Source: Fischerella sp. CENA71 (lineage in GTDB: Bacteria; Cyanobacteriota; Cyanobacteriia; Cyanobacteriales; Nostocaceae). From it: DNA of 64,000 nt. A model generated the notes under the pieces. That model searched no databases. It was not told the DNA's origin and saw only the letters and a program-made list of their open reading frames with translations. Numbering within the stretch: position 1 is the first letter of the stretch; every line of letters starts with the position of its first letter. The translations under genes and the position numbers were made by a program. The stretch is taken from positions 124,001-188,000 of the forward strand of contig JANBVI010000057.1 of assembly GCA_024239075.1 (NCBI GenBank), read 5' to 3'. Below are positions 1 to 8,292 of this stretch, in pieces.

Positions 1-185
1 ATTATTTGTAAATCAAAAACCAACAAATTATTAAATGTTTAATAACCTGTTATTAACAGTTATATCATTGATGGATTAATATTGTGGCAAAATAAGCAAT
101 TGGCCACCGTCTGTGTATTTATTAAGGGTTTTTAGCCTGCTATTGTGATAATTTTTTAGTCCGTTTTTACGGGCTTTGGCTATTA

Positions 186-207
186 GCCTAGAATTTTAAT
201 TCTAGGC
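186..207. repeat. Perfect inverted repeat downstream of map
   Basis: Arms GCCTAGAATT and AATTCTAGGC flank a 2-nt loop. It lies about 40 nt beyond the map stop codon and could end or stabilise that minus-strand transcript, but no clear T-tract follows on that strand. A second weaker stem (AGTCCGT/ACGGGCT) lies at about 151-172. Nothing else is recognisable in 1-247. Confidence 0.5.
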
Positions 208-247
208 GTACTCAGGACAATATATTAAATCTGTGTCAAGTAAATGA

Positions 248-1030
248 CTAGAAAACGTTTACTTTCCCTGACTGTAATGTCAGAATTTCCACACCATCTT
301 CTGTGACAGCTACAGTATGCTCAAACTGCGCTGAAAGTTTGCGATCGCGTGTTAAAGCAGTCCAGCCATCGCTTAAAACCTCAACTTCCCATGTACCTTC
401 ATTAATCATGGGTTCGATGGTGAATACCATACCAGGTCTGAGTACTCTACCTTTGCCTCGTGTGCCGTAATGGGGAATATCTGGTGCGGTATGAAAAATA
501 TTGCTGATTCCGTGTCCAACAAAGTCTCTGACTACAGAAAAACCCTGAGACTCAGCATATTCTTGAATTGCAGCACCAATATCTCCAATGCGTGCGCCTG
601 GTTTCACTTCAGCAATACCTCTGTCACGACATTCTTTTGTCACCTCGACTAATTTTTTGGCTACTGGCGAAGGTGTACCAACAAAGAATGTTTTAGATGT
701 GTCGCCGTGATAACCATCCACAATCAATGTCACATCGATATTGATAATGTCACCATCCTTTAAAATTTGCTTGGCACTGGGAATACCGTGACACACCACC
801 TCATTGATGCTGGTACAAATTGACTTGGGGTAGCCTTTGTAACCAAGAGGTGCGCTTTTCGCTCCATGAGCCTGTGTCCAACGTTCTGCTTCATCATTGA
901 TTTCCAGAGTATTGACTCCTGGTTTCACCATCGGTTCTAAATGATCTAAAAGTTCGGCTGCCAAGTGACCAGCCTGACGCATTTTCTCTAGTTCTCGTTG
1001 AGATAAAATTACAATAGTTTGATTTTTCAT
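248..1030 (-). CDS. map: Methionine aminopeptidase, type I
   Basis: Cytosolic dinuclear metalloprotease that removes the initiator methionine from nascent proteins. The pita-bread fold and all metal ligands are visible: the Asp pair in NIDVTLIVDGYHGDTSK, the His in GHGI, and Glu in IEPMI and FEHTVAV. Length (260 aa from the chosen start) is normal for the family. The frame extends up to 1060, overlapping the end of the upstream bvdR; the ATG at 1030 (MKNQTIVILS) best fits the conserved family start, but an ATG overlapping the bvdR stop codon is also possible. The close junction suggests cotranscription with bvdR. Confidence 0.93.
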   Translation of the reverse strand: MKNQTIVILSQRELEKMRQAGHLAAELLDHLEPMVKPGVNTLEINDEAERWTQAHGAKSAPLGYKGYPKSICTSINEVVCHGIPSAKQILKDGDIINIDVTLIVDGYHGDTSKTFFVGTPSPVAKKLVEVTKECRDRGIAEVKPGARIGDIGAAIQEYAESQGFSVVRDFVGHGISNIFHTAPDIPHYGTRGKGRVLRPGMVFTIEPMINEGTWEVEVLSDGWTALTRDRKLSAQFEHTVAVTEDGVEILTLQSGKVNVF

Positions 1031-1046
1031 AAGAGTATTATTATCT

Positions 1047-2051
1047 TTATTCATCCACAACTGCGGTTAAGCCGGTTTCGGCAGAACGCCTTGCTGCATC
1101 TGCAACCTTAAGAGTATACAAGCTTTCCTCTGGAGTAACATACAGTGGAGTGCCATCACAAAGATGCTTTAACACCATATTTGTATCTTTAGCAAATAAC
1201 CCTCGGCGACTACCAATCTCTATAGGTGTGGTTTCTTGTGCCTTGATTAACACTCCAGTATTACCATCAAATATTAATCCTCCATTTTCAGCATGAGCCT
1301 CAAATCTACGTTCTGGTTGCCACATAGTTTCGCCTTTAGCATAGATCACTTGTGCTAGCAGTCCACTGCTAAAACTCAACTGGGCTACACAGAAACAGCT
1401 TTGATAATATTCTGTTTGCCTTGCCCAAAAACGATTGTGACAATTGACTGTCAGAACTTGACCAAATAAATCAGTCAATCGATGTAATCTTGACAACGCT
1501 CCGATTAAAGGAAAACCGAAAAGTTCGTGACTATAAGTCCATCTATGAGGTGTGGGATGTTCGGGTTTAATAGTGTTGTAACGGACAAAAAAAGGCTGCC
1601 CAACTTTAGGTAAGTTTTTCTTGAGGGCTTGATGGACACCACCCAAAAGTTCTATATGTTCTACGTGTAGGAGTTTATTTTGAGTTTTTGCTAGGGCAAT
1701 GAGTTTCTCAGCCTCTGGCACACTCAAGGCTAAGGGATACTCAACAATTACGTGTTTACCGCTAGAGAGTGCTAATTCTGCGATCGCACCGTGATCTCGA
1801 TTCACAGTACAAATTATTACTAAGTCTATATCATCTCTGGTGACGAGTTCTGTCCAAGAATCCATGACTTGACATTGAAATTCCTCAGCAAAGGCTACTG
1901 TTTTTGCGGGTGTGTTCCCAGCAACAGCAACAAGATGCGATCGCGTAGCGTCTCCTTTGGAGAATCGCTGATCATCCATCAATGCTTCTGCACGTAGCTT
2001 TGCCGCATACCCAGTACCAACTAAACCAATACGCACTTTAGTTTCATCCAT
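1047..2051 (-). CDS. bvdR: Biliverdin reductase (Gfo/Idh/MocA fold)
   Basis: NAD(P)H-dependent reductase converting biliverdin IX-alpha to bilirubin, part of bilin metabolism around phycobilisomes. The N-terminal Rossmann motif is GLVGTGYAAKLRAEAL, followed by the Gfo/Idh/MocA C-terminal domain. Stretches such as LLHVEHIELLGGVHQA, ALSRLHRLTDLFG and GSRRGLF agree with what I remember of cyanobacterial BvdR; this identification is from memory, not a search. Length (334 aa) fits. Residues around 28-35 (RFSKGDATRSH) are encoded by a palindromic genomic repeat and look like an insertion. It runs into map and probably shares its transcript. A generic sugar/inositol oxidoreductase is the alternative. 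Confidence 0.78.
   Translation of the reverse strand: MDETKVRIGLVGTGYAAKLRAEALMDDQRFSKGDATRSHLVAVAGNTPAKTVAFAEEFQCQVMDSWTELVTRDDIDLVIICTVNRDHGAIAELALSSGKHVIVEYPLALSVPEAEKLIALAKTQNKLLHVEHIELLGGVHQALKKNLPKVGQPFFVRYNTIKPEHPTPHRWTYSHELFGFPLIGALSRLHRLTDLFGQVLTVNCHNRFWARQTEYYQSCFCVAQLSFSSGLLAQVIYAKGETMWQPERRFEAHAENGGLIFDGNTGVLIKAQETTPIEIGSRRGLFAKDTNMVLKHLCDGTPLYVTPEESLYTLKVADAARRSAETGLTAVVDE
1937..1968. repeat. HIP1-linked palindromic repeat inside bvdR
   Basis: A HIP1 octamer is followed by GTAGCG and a small hairpin (TCTCC-TTT-GGAGA) ending in ATCGC. Elements of this form are, to my knowledge, dispersed through Nostoc-type genomes. Here it lies in frame and encodes about 10 residues. Confidence 0.6.
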
Positions 2052-2360
2052 TCTTAAACTATTATGAGAATTTAATCAGCAAATTTGGACGATTTATCTA
2101 TACATTCAAGTTTCTTTTTAGAATAATAAATACATCTAATAGCTTAACTGTTAGCTGGTTTATTCTATAAGCAAAACTTATTGTTGACAAGTAACTAAAT
2201 TTCATTACTAATCGCCTTGAAATTCCGGTTACATCCTTTTCTTTTTCTCGTAGTATCAGAAGTGAAGCAAAATATCACAACCGACTAATCCTATAGGACT
2301 AGCCGCACTTTTTGCTTCAAGATAACTTATACTGCCGCTTGCAAAAGAGAGGATTACTGC
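2052..2360. promoter_or_regulatory. Divergent bvdR/petF intergenic region
   Basis: An AT-rich 309-bp spacer separates two divergently transcribed genes and must hold both promoters. The petF start is preceded by AGAGAGGA, a plausible ribosome binding site. I could not fix promoter hexamers or a known operator. Confidence 0.4.
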
Positions 2361-2663
2361 ATGGCAACTTACAAAATTACACTCGTTAGCGAAGCTGAAG
2401 GGATAAACACAACAATTGACTGTGACGACGATACCTATATTCTAGACGCTGCTGAAGATGCTGGTCTGGACTTGCCCTACTCTTGTCGTGCTGGTGCTTG
2501 TTCCACCTGTGCTGGTAAGCTTGTGTCTGGTTCTGCTCCAGATCAGTCTGATCAATCATTCTTGGATGATGACCAGATGGAATCTGGATACATCCTGACT
2601 TGTGTTGCTTATCCAACCGGAGACTGCACCATCGAAACCCACAAAGAAGAAGAACTCTACTAA
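2361..2663 (+). CDS. petF: Plant-type [2Fe-2S] ferredoxin
   Basis: Soluble electron carrier that takes electrons from photosystem I to FNR, nitrate/nitrite reductase, thioredoxin reductase and bilin reductases. At 100 aa it has the cluster ligands Cys42, Cys47, Cys50 and Cys81 in [10 protein letters not shown] and LTCVAYP, plus the acidic C-terminal tail EEELY typical of vegetative photosynthetic ferredoxin. Two extra cysteines (21, 89) and a one-residue longer loop ([11 protein letters not shown]) distinguish it slightly from classic PetF as I recall it, so it may be a paralogue. It stands alone with its own promoter region and downstream hairpins. Confidence 0.93.
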   Translation: MATYKITLVSEAEGINTTIDCDDDTYILDAAEDAGLDLPYSCRAGACSTCAGKLVSGSAPDQSDQSFLDDDQMESGYILTCVAYPTGDCTIETHKEEELY

Positions 2664-2733
2664 AACTTAGGCGCCTCACATCTACATCTCTTGCAAGAGT
2701 CATCGATGCTCTAATCATAGGGAAAGAAAAAGC

Positions 2734-2774
2734 AGGACAGACAACAAAAAAATTCTTCTTTTGTGTCTGCCCCA
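2734..2774 (+). terminator. Stem-loop after petF
   Basis: GGACAGACAACAAAA pairs imperfectly with TTTTGTGTCTGCCC about 75 nt after the petF stop. It is a probable mRNA-stabilising or terminating hairpin. Confidence 0.5.
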
Positions 2775-2814
2775 AATACCTAAATTTTGCAAAAAGTCAA
2801 GTTCTTGGCAAAAC

Positions 2815-2845
2815 GGCAGGAAATGCATAAAATTGCGTTCCTGCC
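2815..2845. terminator. Hairpin between convergent petF and SpoIID genes
   Basis: Perfect arms GGCAGGAA/TTCCTGCC lie between two convergent genes. It may serve as a bidirectional stop. The T-tract is weak. Confidence 0.45.
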
Positions 2846-2953
2846 TTATTCGCTTGATTATTTAGCGCATCTAAACACGCAGACAAAAAGCTTGCTGTAC
2901 AAGCCTTTTACCTACAGCATAGCTGCCCTCTTCTACTAGTTTAATACTTCTAC

Positions 2954-4561
2954 CTAAAAATCTCTGTTCGTTAACTTAATGCTATTGTCGAGAATATGAA
3001 TTTGAGTGCCAGGATAGTAAAACTCTAATATTTTTGCATTCGACCAGCCTAGTTTCGCTAAGTTTTGTGCGCCTGTTTGACTCAAACCAACTCCGTGTCC
3101 CAGTCCACCACCAACAAAAGCGTATCCCCAAAGCCCCGGTTGACCCTTGTTGAGAGGTTGCAGGTAAAATAATGTACTTACCGGAGCAAAAAAGGCACTA
3201 CGAACTTCATCTTTGTATAGGTAAAATGTGCCGATTTCTGTGTCAACAGCTAGTTTGAGAATACGTCCGCTTCTGCTGCGTTCTACTACTTTCATCCCCT
3301 TGATGGTTTTAAACTTAGCATAAGGGCTATTTTTTACCTTGAGAAATTTTTGTAAACCTTTGGTGATATCTTCTAGTTTGGTTTCTCTACGCCACCGGAA
3401 CAGATCCCACTCGCTTTCATTAAAGCCCTTTTTCAGGTTGATAAATCGCTGGAAGTTATTTTCATCTGCGAGATTCTGCCCTGGCAAGTTCCAAATCTTA
3501 GTGGGAGAATCAATTATTGGTTTTAGATAAGGACGATCATCTCCATTCCAAACGTCGCTGAAAGCAGCTGTCACACCACCGGTGGTAGAAGAATAAAGGG
3601 CGTCTACCAACTCGTCATTATAGGTCAGTATCATACCTCGTGTAGTAGCGATCGCCTGATCTGTAGCGGCAGTGGCTCCCTTCAATCCATAATAAACTTG
3701 ACAGTGTGTATCAGCGCATAATTGATACCCGTCCGCTTCAAATCTATGTATATTTCGCAAAGCATAAGTACGAGCAATAATCGCTTGTGCTTCCATTGAG
3801 GCTTTTGGAGCTTTTGTACCTATTTCATAGGGTACTACTCCACGTAAATATGTTTCTAAAGGTACTAAGTTTACTAAAGTATAAGTACCATAAGCATTTG
3901 ATTGTAATTGTAAACGTCCGGCGTAGAGTCGGGCATTTTCTGGTTTATTAGTTTCGTTTACCTTAACTAAATTTTTATTACTACTTATTTCTAGATAGTC
4001 ATCACTGTAACGCTTACCATCTATTACCCAGCTCACTCGTGACACTTTTTGTGGAGTTTTAGTATCAATCAGTACTTTAGATTTTCCGGCTGCTTGCAAG
4101 CTTTCTAATAGTAAGCGACGTAGCAAAGGAGTGCTGTAAACATCCCGTTTTGCCCATATTTGCCAACGTTCTGGTTGAGCGATTTCTACTTCTATACCCT
4201 TGGATTGCCAATTTTTCGCACTATCTTCGGCTGTTTCATAAGTCCGGTAAGTTCCCAGCACTACCCGTTCTTCAACTGCTGGTTCTACTAACGGTTGCAT
4301 CGTTACTTCTAATTTTATCGGTTTGTTTGTAACCAGAGTTTGTCCCTTGTTATTACCTTTTTGGAATTTTAACTGCAAGCGATCGCCCTCTGTCGGTTCA
4401 ACTAGCAACTGTTCTTTTGGATTATCTCCAAAGCGCTGCACAATCCCAACTCGCAGTTCTACATCATTTGCTAATCCTTGGGGACGCGATGCGGCTGTCA
4501 AGCCCAATAAACAAAATGTTGTCAGTACAGTATACGAACAACGCCAGAGCGATATTTTCAT
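2954..4561 (-). CDS. SpoIID/LytB domain protein, exported
   Basis: Likely peptidoglycan-active protein of the SpoIID/LytB family, which act as lytic transglycosylases on glycan strands. The N-terminus is a signal peptide (hydrophobic core TVLTTFCLLGLTAAS). A SPOR-like stretch with GTYRTYETAEDSAKNW follows at about residues 100-125. The SpoIID core (about 215-360) contains GVVPYEIGTKAPKASMEAQA, with the expected catalytic Glu, and later CADTHCQVYYG and SSTTGG. The C-terminal motif GHGVGLSQTGAQNLA is characteristic. Length 535 aa is long but usual for cyanobacterial members. In a non-sporulating filamentous organism a role in cell-wall remodelling or septal modification is inferred. Confidence 0.85.
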   Translation of the reverse strand: MKISLWRCSYTVLTTFCLLGLTAASRPQGLANDVELRVGIVQRFGDNPKEQLLVEPTEGDRLQLKFQKGNNKGQTLVTNKPIKLEVTMQPLVEPAVEERVVLGTYRTYETAEDSAKNWQSKGIEVEIAQPERWQIWAKRDVYSTPLLRRLLLESLQAAGKSKVLIDTKTPQKVSRVSWVIDGKRYSDDYLEISSNKNLVKVNETNKPENARLYAGRLQLQSNAYGTYTLVNLVPLETYLRGVVPYEIGTKAPKASMEAQAIIARTYALRNIHRFEADGYQLCADTHCQVYYGLKGATAATDQAIATTRGMILTYNDELVDALYSSTTGGVTAAFSDVWNGDDRPYLKPIIDSPTKIWNLPGQNLADENNFQRFINLKKGFNESEWDLFRWRRETKLEDITKGLQKFLKVKNSPYAKFKTIKGMKVVERSRSGRILKLAVDTEIGTFYLYKDEVRSAFFAPVSTLFYLQPLNKGQPGLWGYAFVGGGLGHGVGLSQTGAQNLAKLGWSNAKILEFYYPGTQIHILDNSIKLTNRDF

Positions 4562-4751
4562 ATAAGTAGATCCGCAGCCAGTATCATCTTTATAAATTAG
4601 ACGACGAATTTCCCTTGTAGTTTAGTCGCTTTATGAGGTTATTGGGCTATTAATCTTGGCTATATTTTAAACTCTTTTAACAAAATAGTTGCAATACAAA
4701 CTCATAACGACTATGATTTATATATAGGACTGGGAAAGATTTTTAAAAGAT

Positions 4752-5015
4752 ATGGTAAAAGTTCAAGAAATACCCTTAAATCAGATCAGGCGACCCTTGC
4801 CACGCCAAAACGATCCGAACAAAGTGCAAGCCTTAATGGAATCAATTAGTGAAATTGGGCAGCAAGAACCAATAGACGTGATAGAAGTAGATGGACAATT
4901 TTATGGTTTTTCTGGCTGCCATCGCTATGAAGCTTGCCAACGTTTAGGTAAACAGACAATATTAGCCAGAGTCCGCAAAGCACCCAAAAGTGTGCTAATG
5001 AAGCATTTAGCATAA
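4752..5015 (+). CDS. srxA: Sulfiredoxin
   Basis: ATP-dependent reductase that repairs cysteine-sulfinic acid in hyperoxidised 2-Cys peroxiredoxins. The 87-aa protein has the ParB/Srx fold and the signature FSGCHRYEA with catalytic Cys56 and the adjacent His-Arg. Its length matches minimal bacterial sulfiredoxins; ParB proteins are much longer and lack GCHR. The next gene, 80 bp away, is dps, so the pair forms a small peroxide-defence unit, although a perfect 16-bp inverted repeat lies between them. Confidence 0.9.
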   Translation: MVKVQEIPLNQIRRPLPRQNDPNKVQALMESISEIGQQEPIDVIEVDGQFYGFSGCHRYEACQRLGKQTILARVRKAPKSVLMKHLA

Positions 5016-5028
5016 TAGTCATTCGTCA

Positions 5029-5070
5029 TTAGTTATTGGTCATTAGCATTAACAAATGACCAATAACTAA
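5029..5070. repeat. Perfect 16-bp inverted repeat between srxA and dps
   Basis: TTAGTTATTGGTCATT and its exact complement are separated by 10 nt. It belongs to the GACCAATGAC-type dispersed repeats found several times in this window. It may attenuate read-through from srxA. Confidence 0.65.
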
Positions 5071-5098
5071 TGACCAATAATTAAATTAGGAGAAAACT

Positions 5099-5578
5099 AT
5101 GCAATCTTTACCAGTAAACATCGGTATTGACGAAACCAACAGAGCAAAAATTGCTGAGGGGCTATCTCGTTTACTAGCTGATACCTACACCCTCTATCTG
5201 AAAACTCATAATTTTCATTGGAACGTTACCGGGCCAATGTTCCAAACATTGCATCTAATGTTTGAGCAGCAATATACAGAACTGGCCTTGGCAGTTGATT
5301 TAATTGCTGAGAGAATTAGAGCATTGGGTTATCCTGCACCAGGAACCTACAGCGAATTTGTCAAACTTAGTTCCATATCAGAAACCTCTGGAGTTCCCAA
5401 AGCTACAGATATGATTCGCCTTCTAGTAGAAGGACAAGAAGCCGTCGTCAGGACTGCACGCTCTATTTTTCCGATAGTAGAAGAAGTAAACGACGAACCG
5501 ACAGCCGACTTGTTAACTCAACGGATGCAAGTACATGAAAAGACAGCTTGGATGTTGAGAAGTTTACTGGAAGAGTGA
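5099..5578 (+). CDS. dps: Dps-family ferritin-like protein
   Basis: Dodecameric iron-storage/DNA-protection protein that oxidises Fe(II) with hydrogen peroxide. The ferroxidase signature is clear: [13 protein letters not shown] with His40, then [15 protein letters not shown] with Asp67 and Glu71. The length of 159 aa is standard. A strong ribosome binding site (AGGAGAAAACT) precedes the ATG. Placement after sulfiredoxin supports a role in peroxide stress. Confidence 0.93.
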   Translation: MQSLPVNIGIDETNRAKIAEGLSRLLADTYTLYLKTHNFHWNVTGPMFQTLHLMFEQQYTELALAVDLIAERIRALGYPAPGTYSEFVKLSSISETSGVPKATDMIRLLVEGQEAVVRTARSIFPIVEEVNDEPTADLLTQRMQVHEKTAWMLRSLLEE

Positions 5579-5605
5579 GGAACGGGGATCGGGGATCGCA
5601 AGGGA

Positions 5606-5777
5606 GACTTATCAGTTATCAGTTATCAGTTATCAGTTATCAGTTAACAGTTAACTAATTCATCCCCAATCCCTGATCCCCAATCCCTGATCCCCAATCC
5701 CTGATCCCCAATCCCTGATCCCCAATCCCTGATCCCCAATCCCCAGAAGGGACCTCGCCTTCCCTGATCCCCAATTC
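5606..5777. repeat. Low-complexity intergenic repeats
   Basis: Two arrays fill the dps to XRE-GrpE spacer: a 7-bp unit (TTATCAG, about 5 copies, 5610-5645) and a 14-bp unit (GATCCCCAATCCCT, about 5-6 copies, 5662-5742). Related GGGGATCGGGGA arrays occur elsewhere in the window, including inside a synthase gene. Confidence 0.9.
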
Positions 5778-5780
5778 CTA

Positions 5781-6443
5781 ATGCCCCAAACTGATTTCAC
5801 TCAAAAGTTACAAGATTTAATGCAACGGGTAGGTGTTTCTAGTTATAAAGCACTGAGTCGTGCTGCTGGGGTTTCAGAACGACAAATTTTGCGACTACGA
5901 CGCTTGGGAGTTGAGCAGATGCGTGTAGATGTCATGCTCAAGCTGTCGCAGGTACTCCAGATATCATTACAGGAATTAGTGACAAGTTTTTCTGGGCAAG
6001 AATTTTTACCAAAGAAAGCCACATCTGAAGACTTATCGCAACAAATCACAGACTTAAAAATAGAGTACGATCGCCTGCAATTACAACTGCAACAACAGCG
6101 CTTGAGTTTGCAGCAAGAGTTCCAGCAGTCAAGTTTACAACTGCTGGAATCTTTATTATTGCAGTTTCCTACGGCAGCTCAGAAAGCGCGGGAAAATCCC
6201 CAGCTAAGTGCTGTTAACATTGTGCCGTTGGTACAAAAACCGCTAGAAAGACTTTTGCAAGATTGGGGAATAGAAGCGATCGCATCTGTTGGATCAGAAA
6301 TACCCTACGATCCCCAGCTACATCAACTACTTGATGGTACTGCACAACCAGGAGATATTGTTAGGGTACGCTACATTGGTTATCGCCAAGGCGACAAGTT
6401 ACTTTATCGCGCCAAGGTAAGTCCATTAATTTCAGTGAATTAA
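5781..6443 (+). CDS. XRE-type HTH protein fused to a GrpE-like domain
   Basis: Residues 8-70 form a helix-turn-helix (YKALSRAAGVSERQILRLRR, then VMLKLSQVLQISLQELV), as in XRE/Cro repressors. Residues 85-150 are a Gln-rich coiled coil, and 160-220 resemble the GrpE beta-wing (YDPQLHQLLDGTAQPGDIV, then RYIGYRQGDKLLYRAKV). GrpE is the nucleotide-exchange factor of DnaK, so the protein may link DNA binding to the Hsp70 system. The assignment is from motif similarity. The start sits directly against a repeat array and no good ribosome binding site is visible. No dnaK or dnaJ gene lies nearby. Confidence 0.7.
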   Translation: MPQTDFTQKLQDLMQRVGVSSYKALSRAAGVSERQILRLRRLGVEQMRVDVMLKLSQVLQISLQELVTSFSGQEFLPKKATSEDLSQQITDLKIEYDRLQLQLQQQRLSLQQEFQQSSLQLLESLLLQFPTAAQKARENPQLSAVNIVPLVQKPLERLLQDWGIEAIASVGSEIPYDPQLHQLLDGTAQPGDIVRVRYIGYRQGDKLLYRAKVSPLISVN

Positions 6444-6596
6444 GATGTTAATTTCTCTACGGCAAAAATGAATTTTAGCAACCATTTATAGATATTATTT
6501 TAGGTCTAAACTGTAAATATGGCAACAAATATTATTAGCAATTATACTTGGTAATATAATGCTAAATTTACGACATTATGCTAGTGGTGGAAAATG

Positions 6597-6926
6597 ATGA
6601 GTAGTTCAATCAAAGTCATTCAAGTAGACGGAATTCTAGATGCTACTAAATCACAGGAGTTTCGCGACAAAATTACCACAGGCTTAGAAAGTGGTGCAAA
6701 GACTGTATTAGTTGATTTTAAAGATGTGACATTTATGGACAGTTCTGGTCTAGGTGCTTTAGTATTAGCTTTTAAAGCATTGCGAGCAGTTAATATCAAG
6801 CTAGTTATATGTTCCATTAATGAACAGATTAGAATTTTATTTGAACTGACAGGTATGGACAAGGTGTTTGAAATTTTTGCCAACCAAGATGAATTTCATC
6901 AATATATTAATAGTCAAGAACAATGA
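6597..6926 (+). CDS. STAS-domain anti-sigma-factor antagonist
   Basis: Small SpoIIAA-like switch protein of 109 aa. The conserved phosphorylation loop FMDSSGLGALV (Ser49/Ser50) is intact, so it can probably be phosphorylated by an HPK-like anti-sigma kinase and dephosphorylated by a PP2C phosphatase. A receiver-PP2C phosphatase gene lies convergently 100 bp away, suggesting that the two work in one partner-switching pathway. An ATG one codon earlier (6594) is equally possible. Confidence 0.88.
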   Translation: MSSSIKVIQVDGILDATKSQEFRDKITTGLESGAKTVLVDFKDVTFMDSSGLGALVLAFKALRAVNIKLVICSINEQIRILFELTGMDKVFEIFANQDEFHQYINSQEQ

Positions 6927-7028
6927 AATTAATTTATCAATTAGTTTCATAAATAAAAATAGGCTTTGTGATATGCATGTTTTAAATTATTAATTAAAAT
7001 AAAATTAATTGTTTTTTAATTTAAGCAC

Positions 7029-8165
7029 TTAATTAAAATTAACTTGTAGTATAGATAAATCATCATCAAAAACTTCTTGTGGGTTAACAGCGATTAATTG
7101 CTGGATAATTTGGTTAACTTGGCAACCGACAGGATGCTGTAACCTAACCAGCATTTTGATAAAAGCATCTAAGCCCCAAAGTGTACCATCAGATTTGGTA
7201 ATTTCGTAGGCACCGTCACTAAAAATATAAAGAGTGCTATTTTTTTCTATATTGCAAAAACCATCAGTATATTTTACCTGTGGAAACATTCCGACTGGCA
7301 TACCAGGAGTTCTTAAAAGTTGAACTTCAGCAGGATTATTTGATTGAGGAGATAATAAAATTGCAGGTGGATGACCTGCACTAGAATAGATTAATCGACG
7401 CTGCACACGGTTATACACACCGTACCAAATAGTAAAATATTTATCATTTTGGTAGTTCATCTGAAAAGTATCATTTAATGCTCTTAATACCTCACTTGGT
7501 TGATAATAATTCAGACCTTTAAGAGCGCGCGATCGCAGTAAATTAAGTACAGAAATTGAAGGTAAAGTCGCTCTGAGTCCATGTCCGGCGGTATCTAATA
7601 AATAAATTGCCAGATAATCAGGATCAAGCCAGTAATAATCTAAACAATCACCCCCTAGCTGTCGTGAGGGGATGAAGCAAAAATCAATACTAAACGGTTT
7701 TGTCATTGGAGAAGGAAGCAGCGATCGCACATAGTCTGCTGCTTCTGCCAATTCAGTTTCTAAAATTAGCTTTTGAGTTTGCAAATCTCGACTTAACTGA
7801 TGCAGGCGTAATCCTGCTCTCACCCGTGCTTGTAATTCATTATGCTCGATTGGTTTGGTGATAAAGTCATCAGCACCAGCATCCAAACCCTTTACCCGAT
7901 CAGCGATTGAATCGAGAGATGTTAACAAAATGAAAAATGTAGTAGATAATTTCGGATCTGCTTTGATGTGCTGGCAAACTTCCAGTCCACTCATTCCTGG
8001 CATAATCCAATCACAAATAATCAATGCAGGATTGCCAATAGCAGCCTGTTTAATTCCTTCTTCACCGTTGTTAACAGCAACAACTTTATAACCCTGCCTT
8101 TCCAGCATTCTTTTCAGCAGTATCTGAACTGCTGGATCATCGTCAATTACTAGAATTTGAAACAT
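7029..8165 (-). CDS. Response regulator with PP2C (SpoIIE/RsbU) phosphatase output
   Basis: Residues 1-120 are a CheY-like receiver (acidic pair in VIDDD, phospho-acceptor Asp52 in IICDWIMPGMSG, Lys in FITKPIE). Residues 125-150 are a coiled linker, and 175-378 are a SpoIIE-type Ser/Thr phosphatase with the metal-binding motifs GGDCLDYYWL, LLDTAGHGLRA, FSDGAYEI and DDDLSIL, all Asp ligands present. It would dephosphorylate a STAS antagonist in response to phosphorelay input; the STAS protein at 6597 is the obvious candidate. The cognate histidine kinase is not adjacent. Confidence 0.88.
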   Translation of the reverse strand: MFQILVIDDDPAVQILLKRMLERQGYKVVAVNNGEEGIKQAAIGNPALIICDWIMPGMSGLEVCQHIKADPKLSTTFFILLTSLDSIADRVKGLDAGADDFITKPIEHNELQARVRAGLRLHQLSRDLQTQKLILETELAEAADYVRSLLPSPMTKPFSIDFCFIPSRQLGGDCLDYYWLDPDYLAIYLLDTAGHGLRATLPSISVLNLLRSRALKGLNYYQPSEVLRALNDTFQMNYQNDKYFTIWYGVYNRVQRRLIYSSAGHPPAILLSPQSNNPAEVQLLRTPGMPVGMFPQVKYTDGFCNIEKNSTLYIFSDGAYEITKSDGTLWGLDAFIKMLVRLQHPVGCQVNQIIQQLIAVNPQEVFDDDLSILQVNFN

Positions 8166-8189
8166 AGGCTAAGAAGGCAATACGCAGGG

Positions 8190-8290
8190 ATTAGGAATTG
8201 GGAATTGGAGATTGGGGATTGGGAAGAGAAAGCACGACTAACTATTTTATTTCCTCTTACACCCCTATACCCCTATACCCCCACACCCCT
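8190..8290. repeat. GGGGATTGGGA-type and CACCCCTATACCCC-type repeats
   Basis: Low-complexity stretches (GGAATTGGGAATTGG, ACCCCTATACCCC) lie between two minus-strand genes. They are the same class as the repeats at 5662 and 20971. Confidence 0.7.
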
Positions 8291-8292
8291 TA

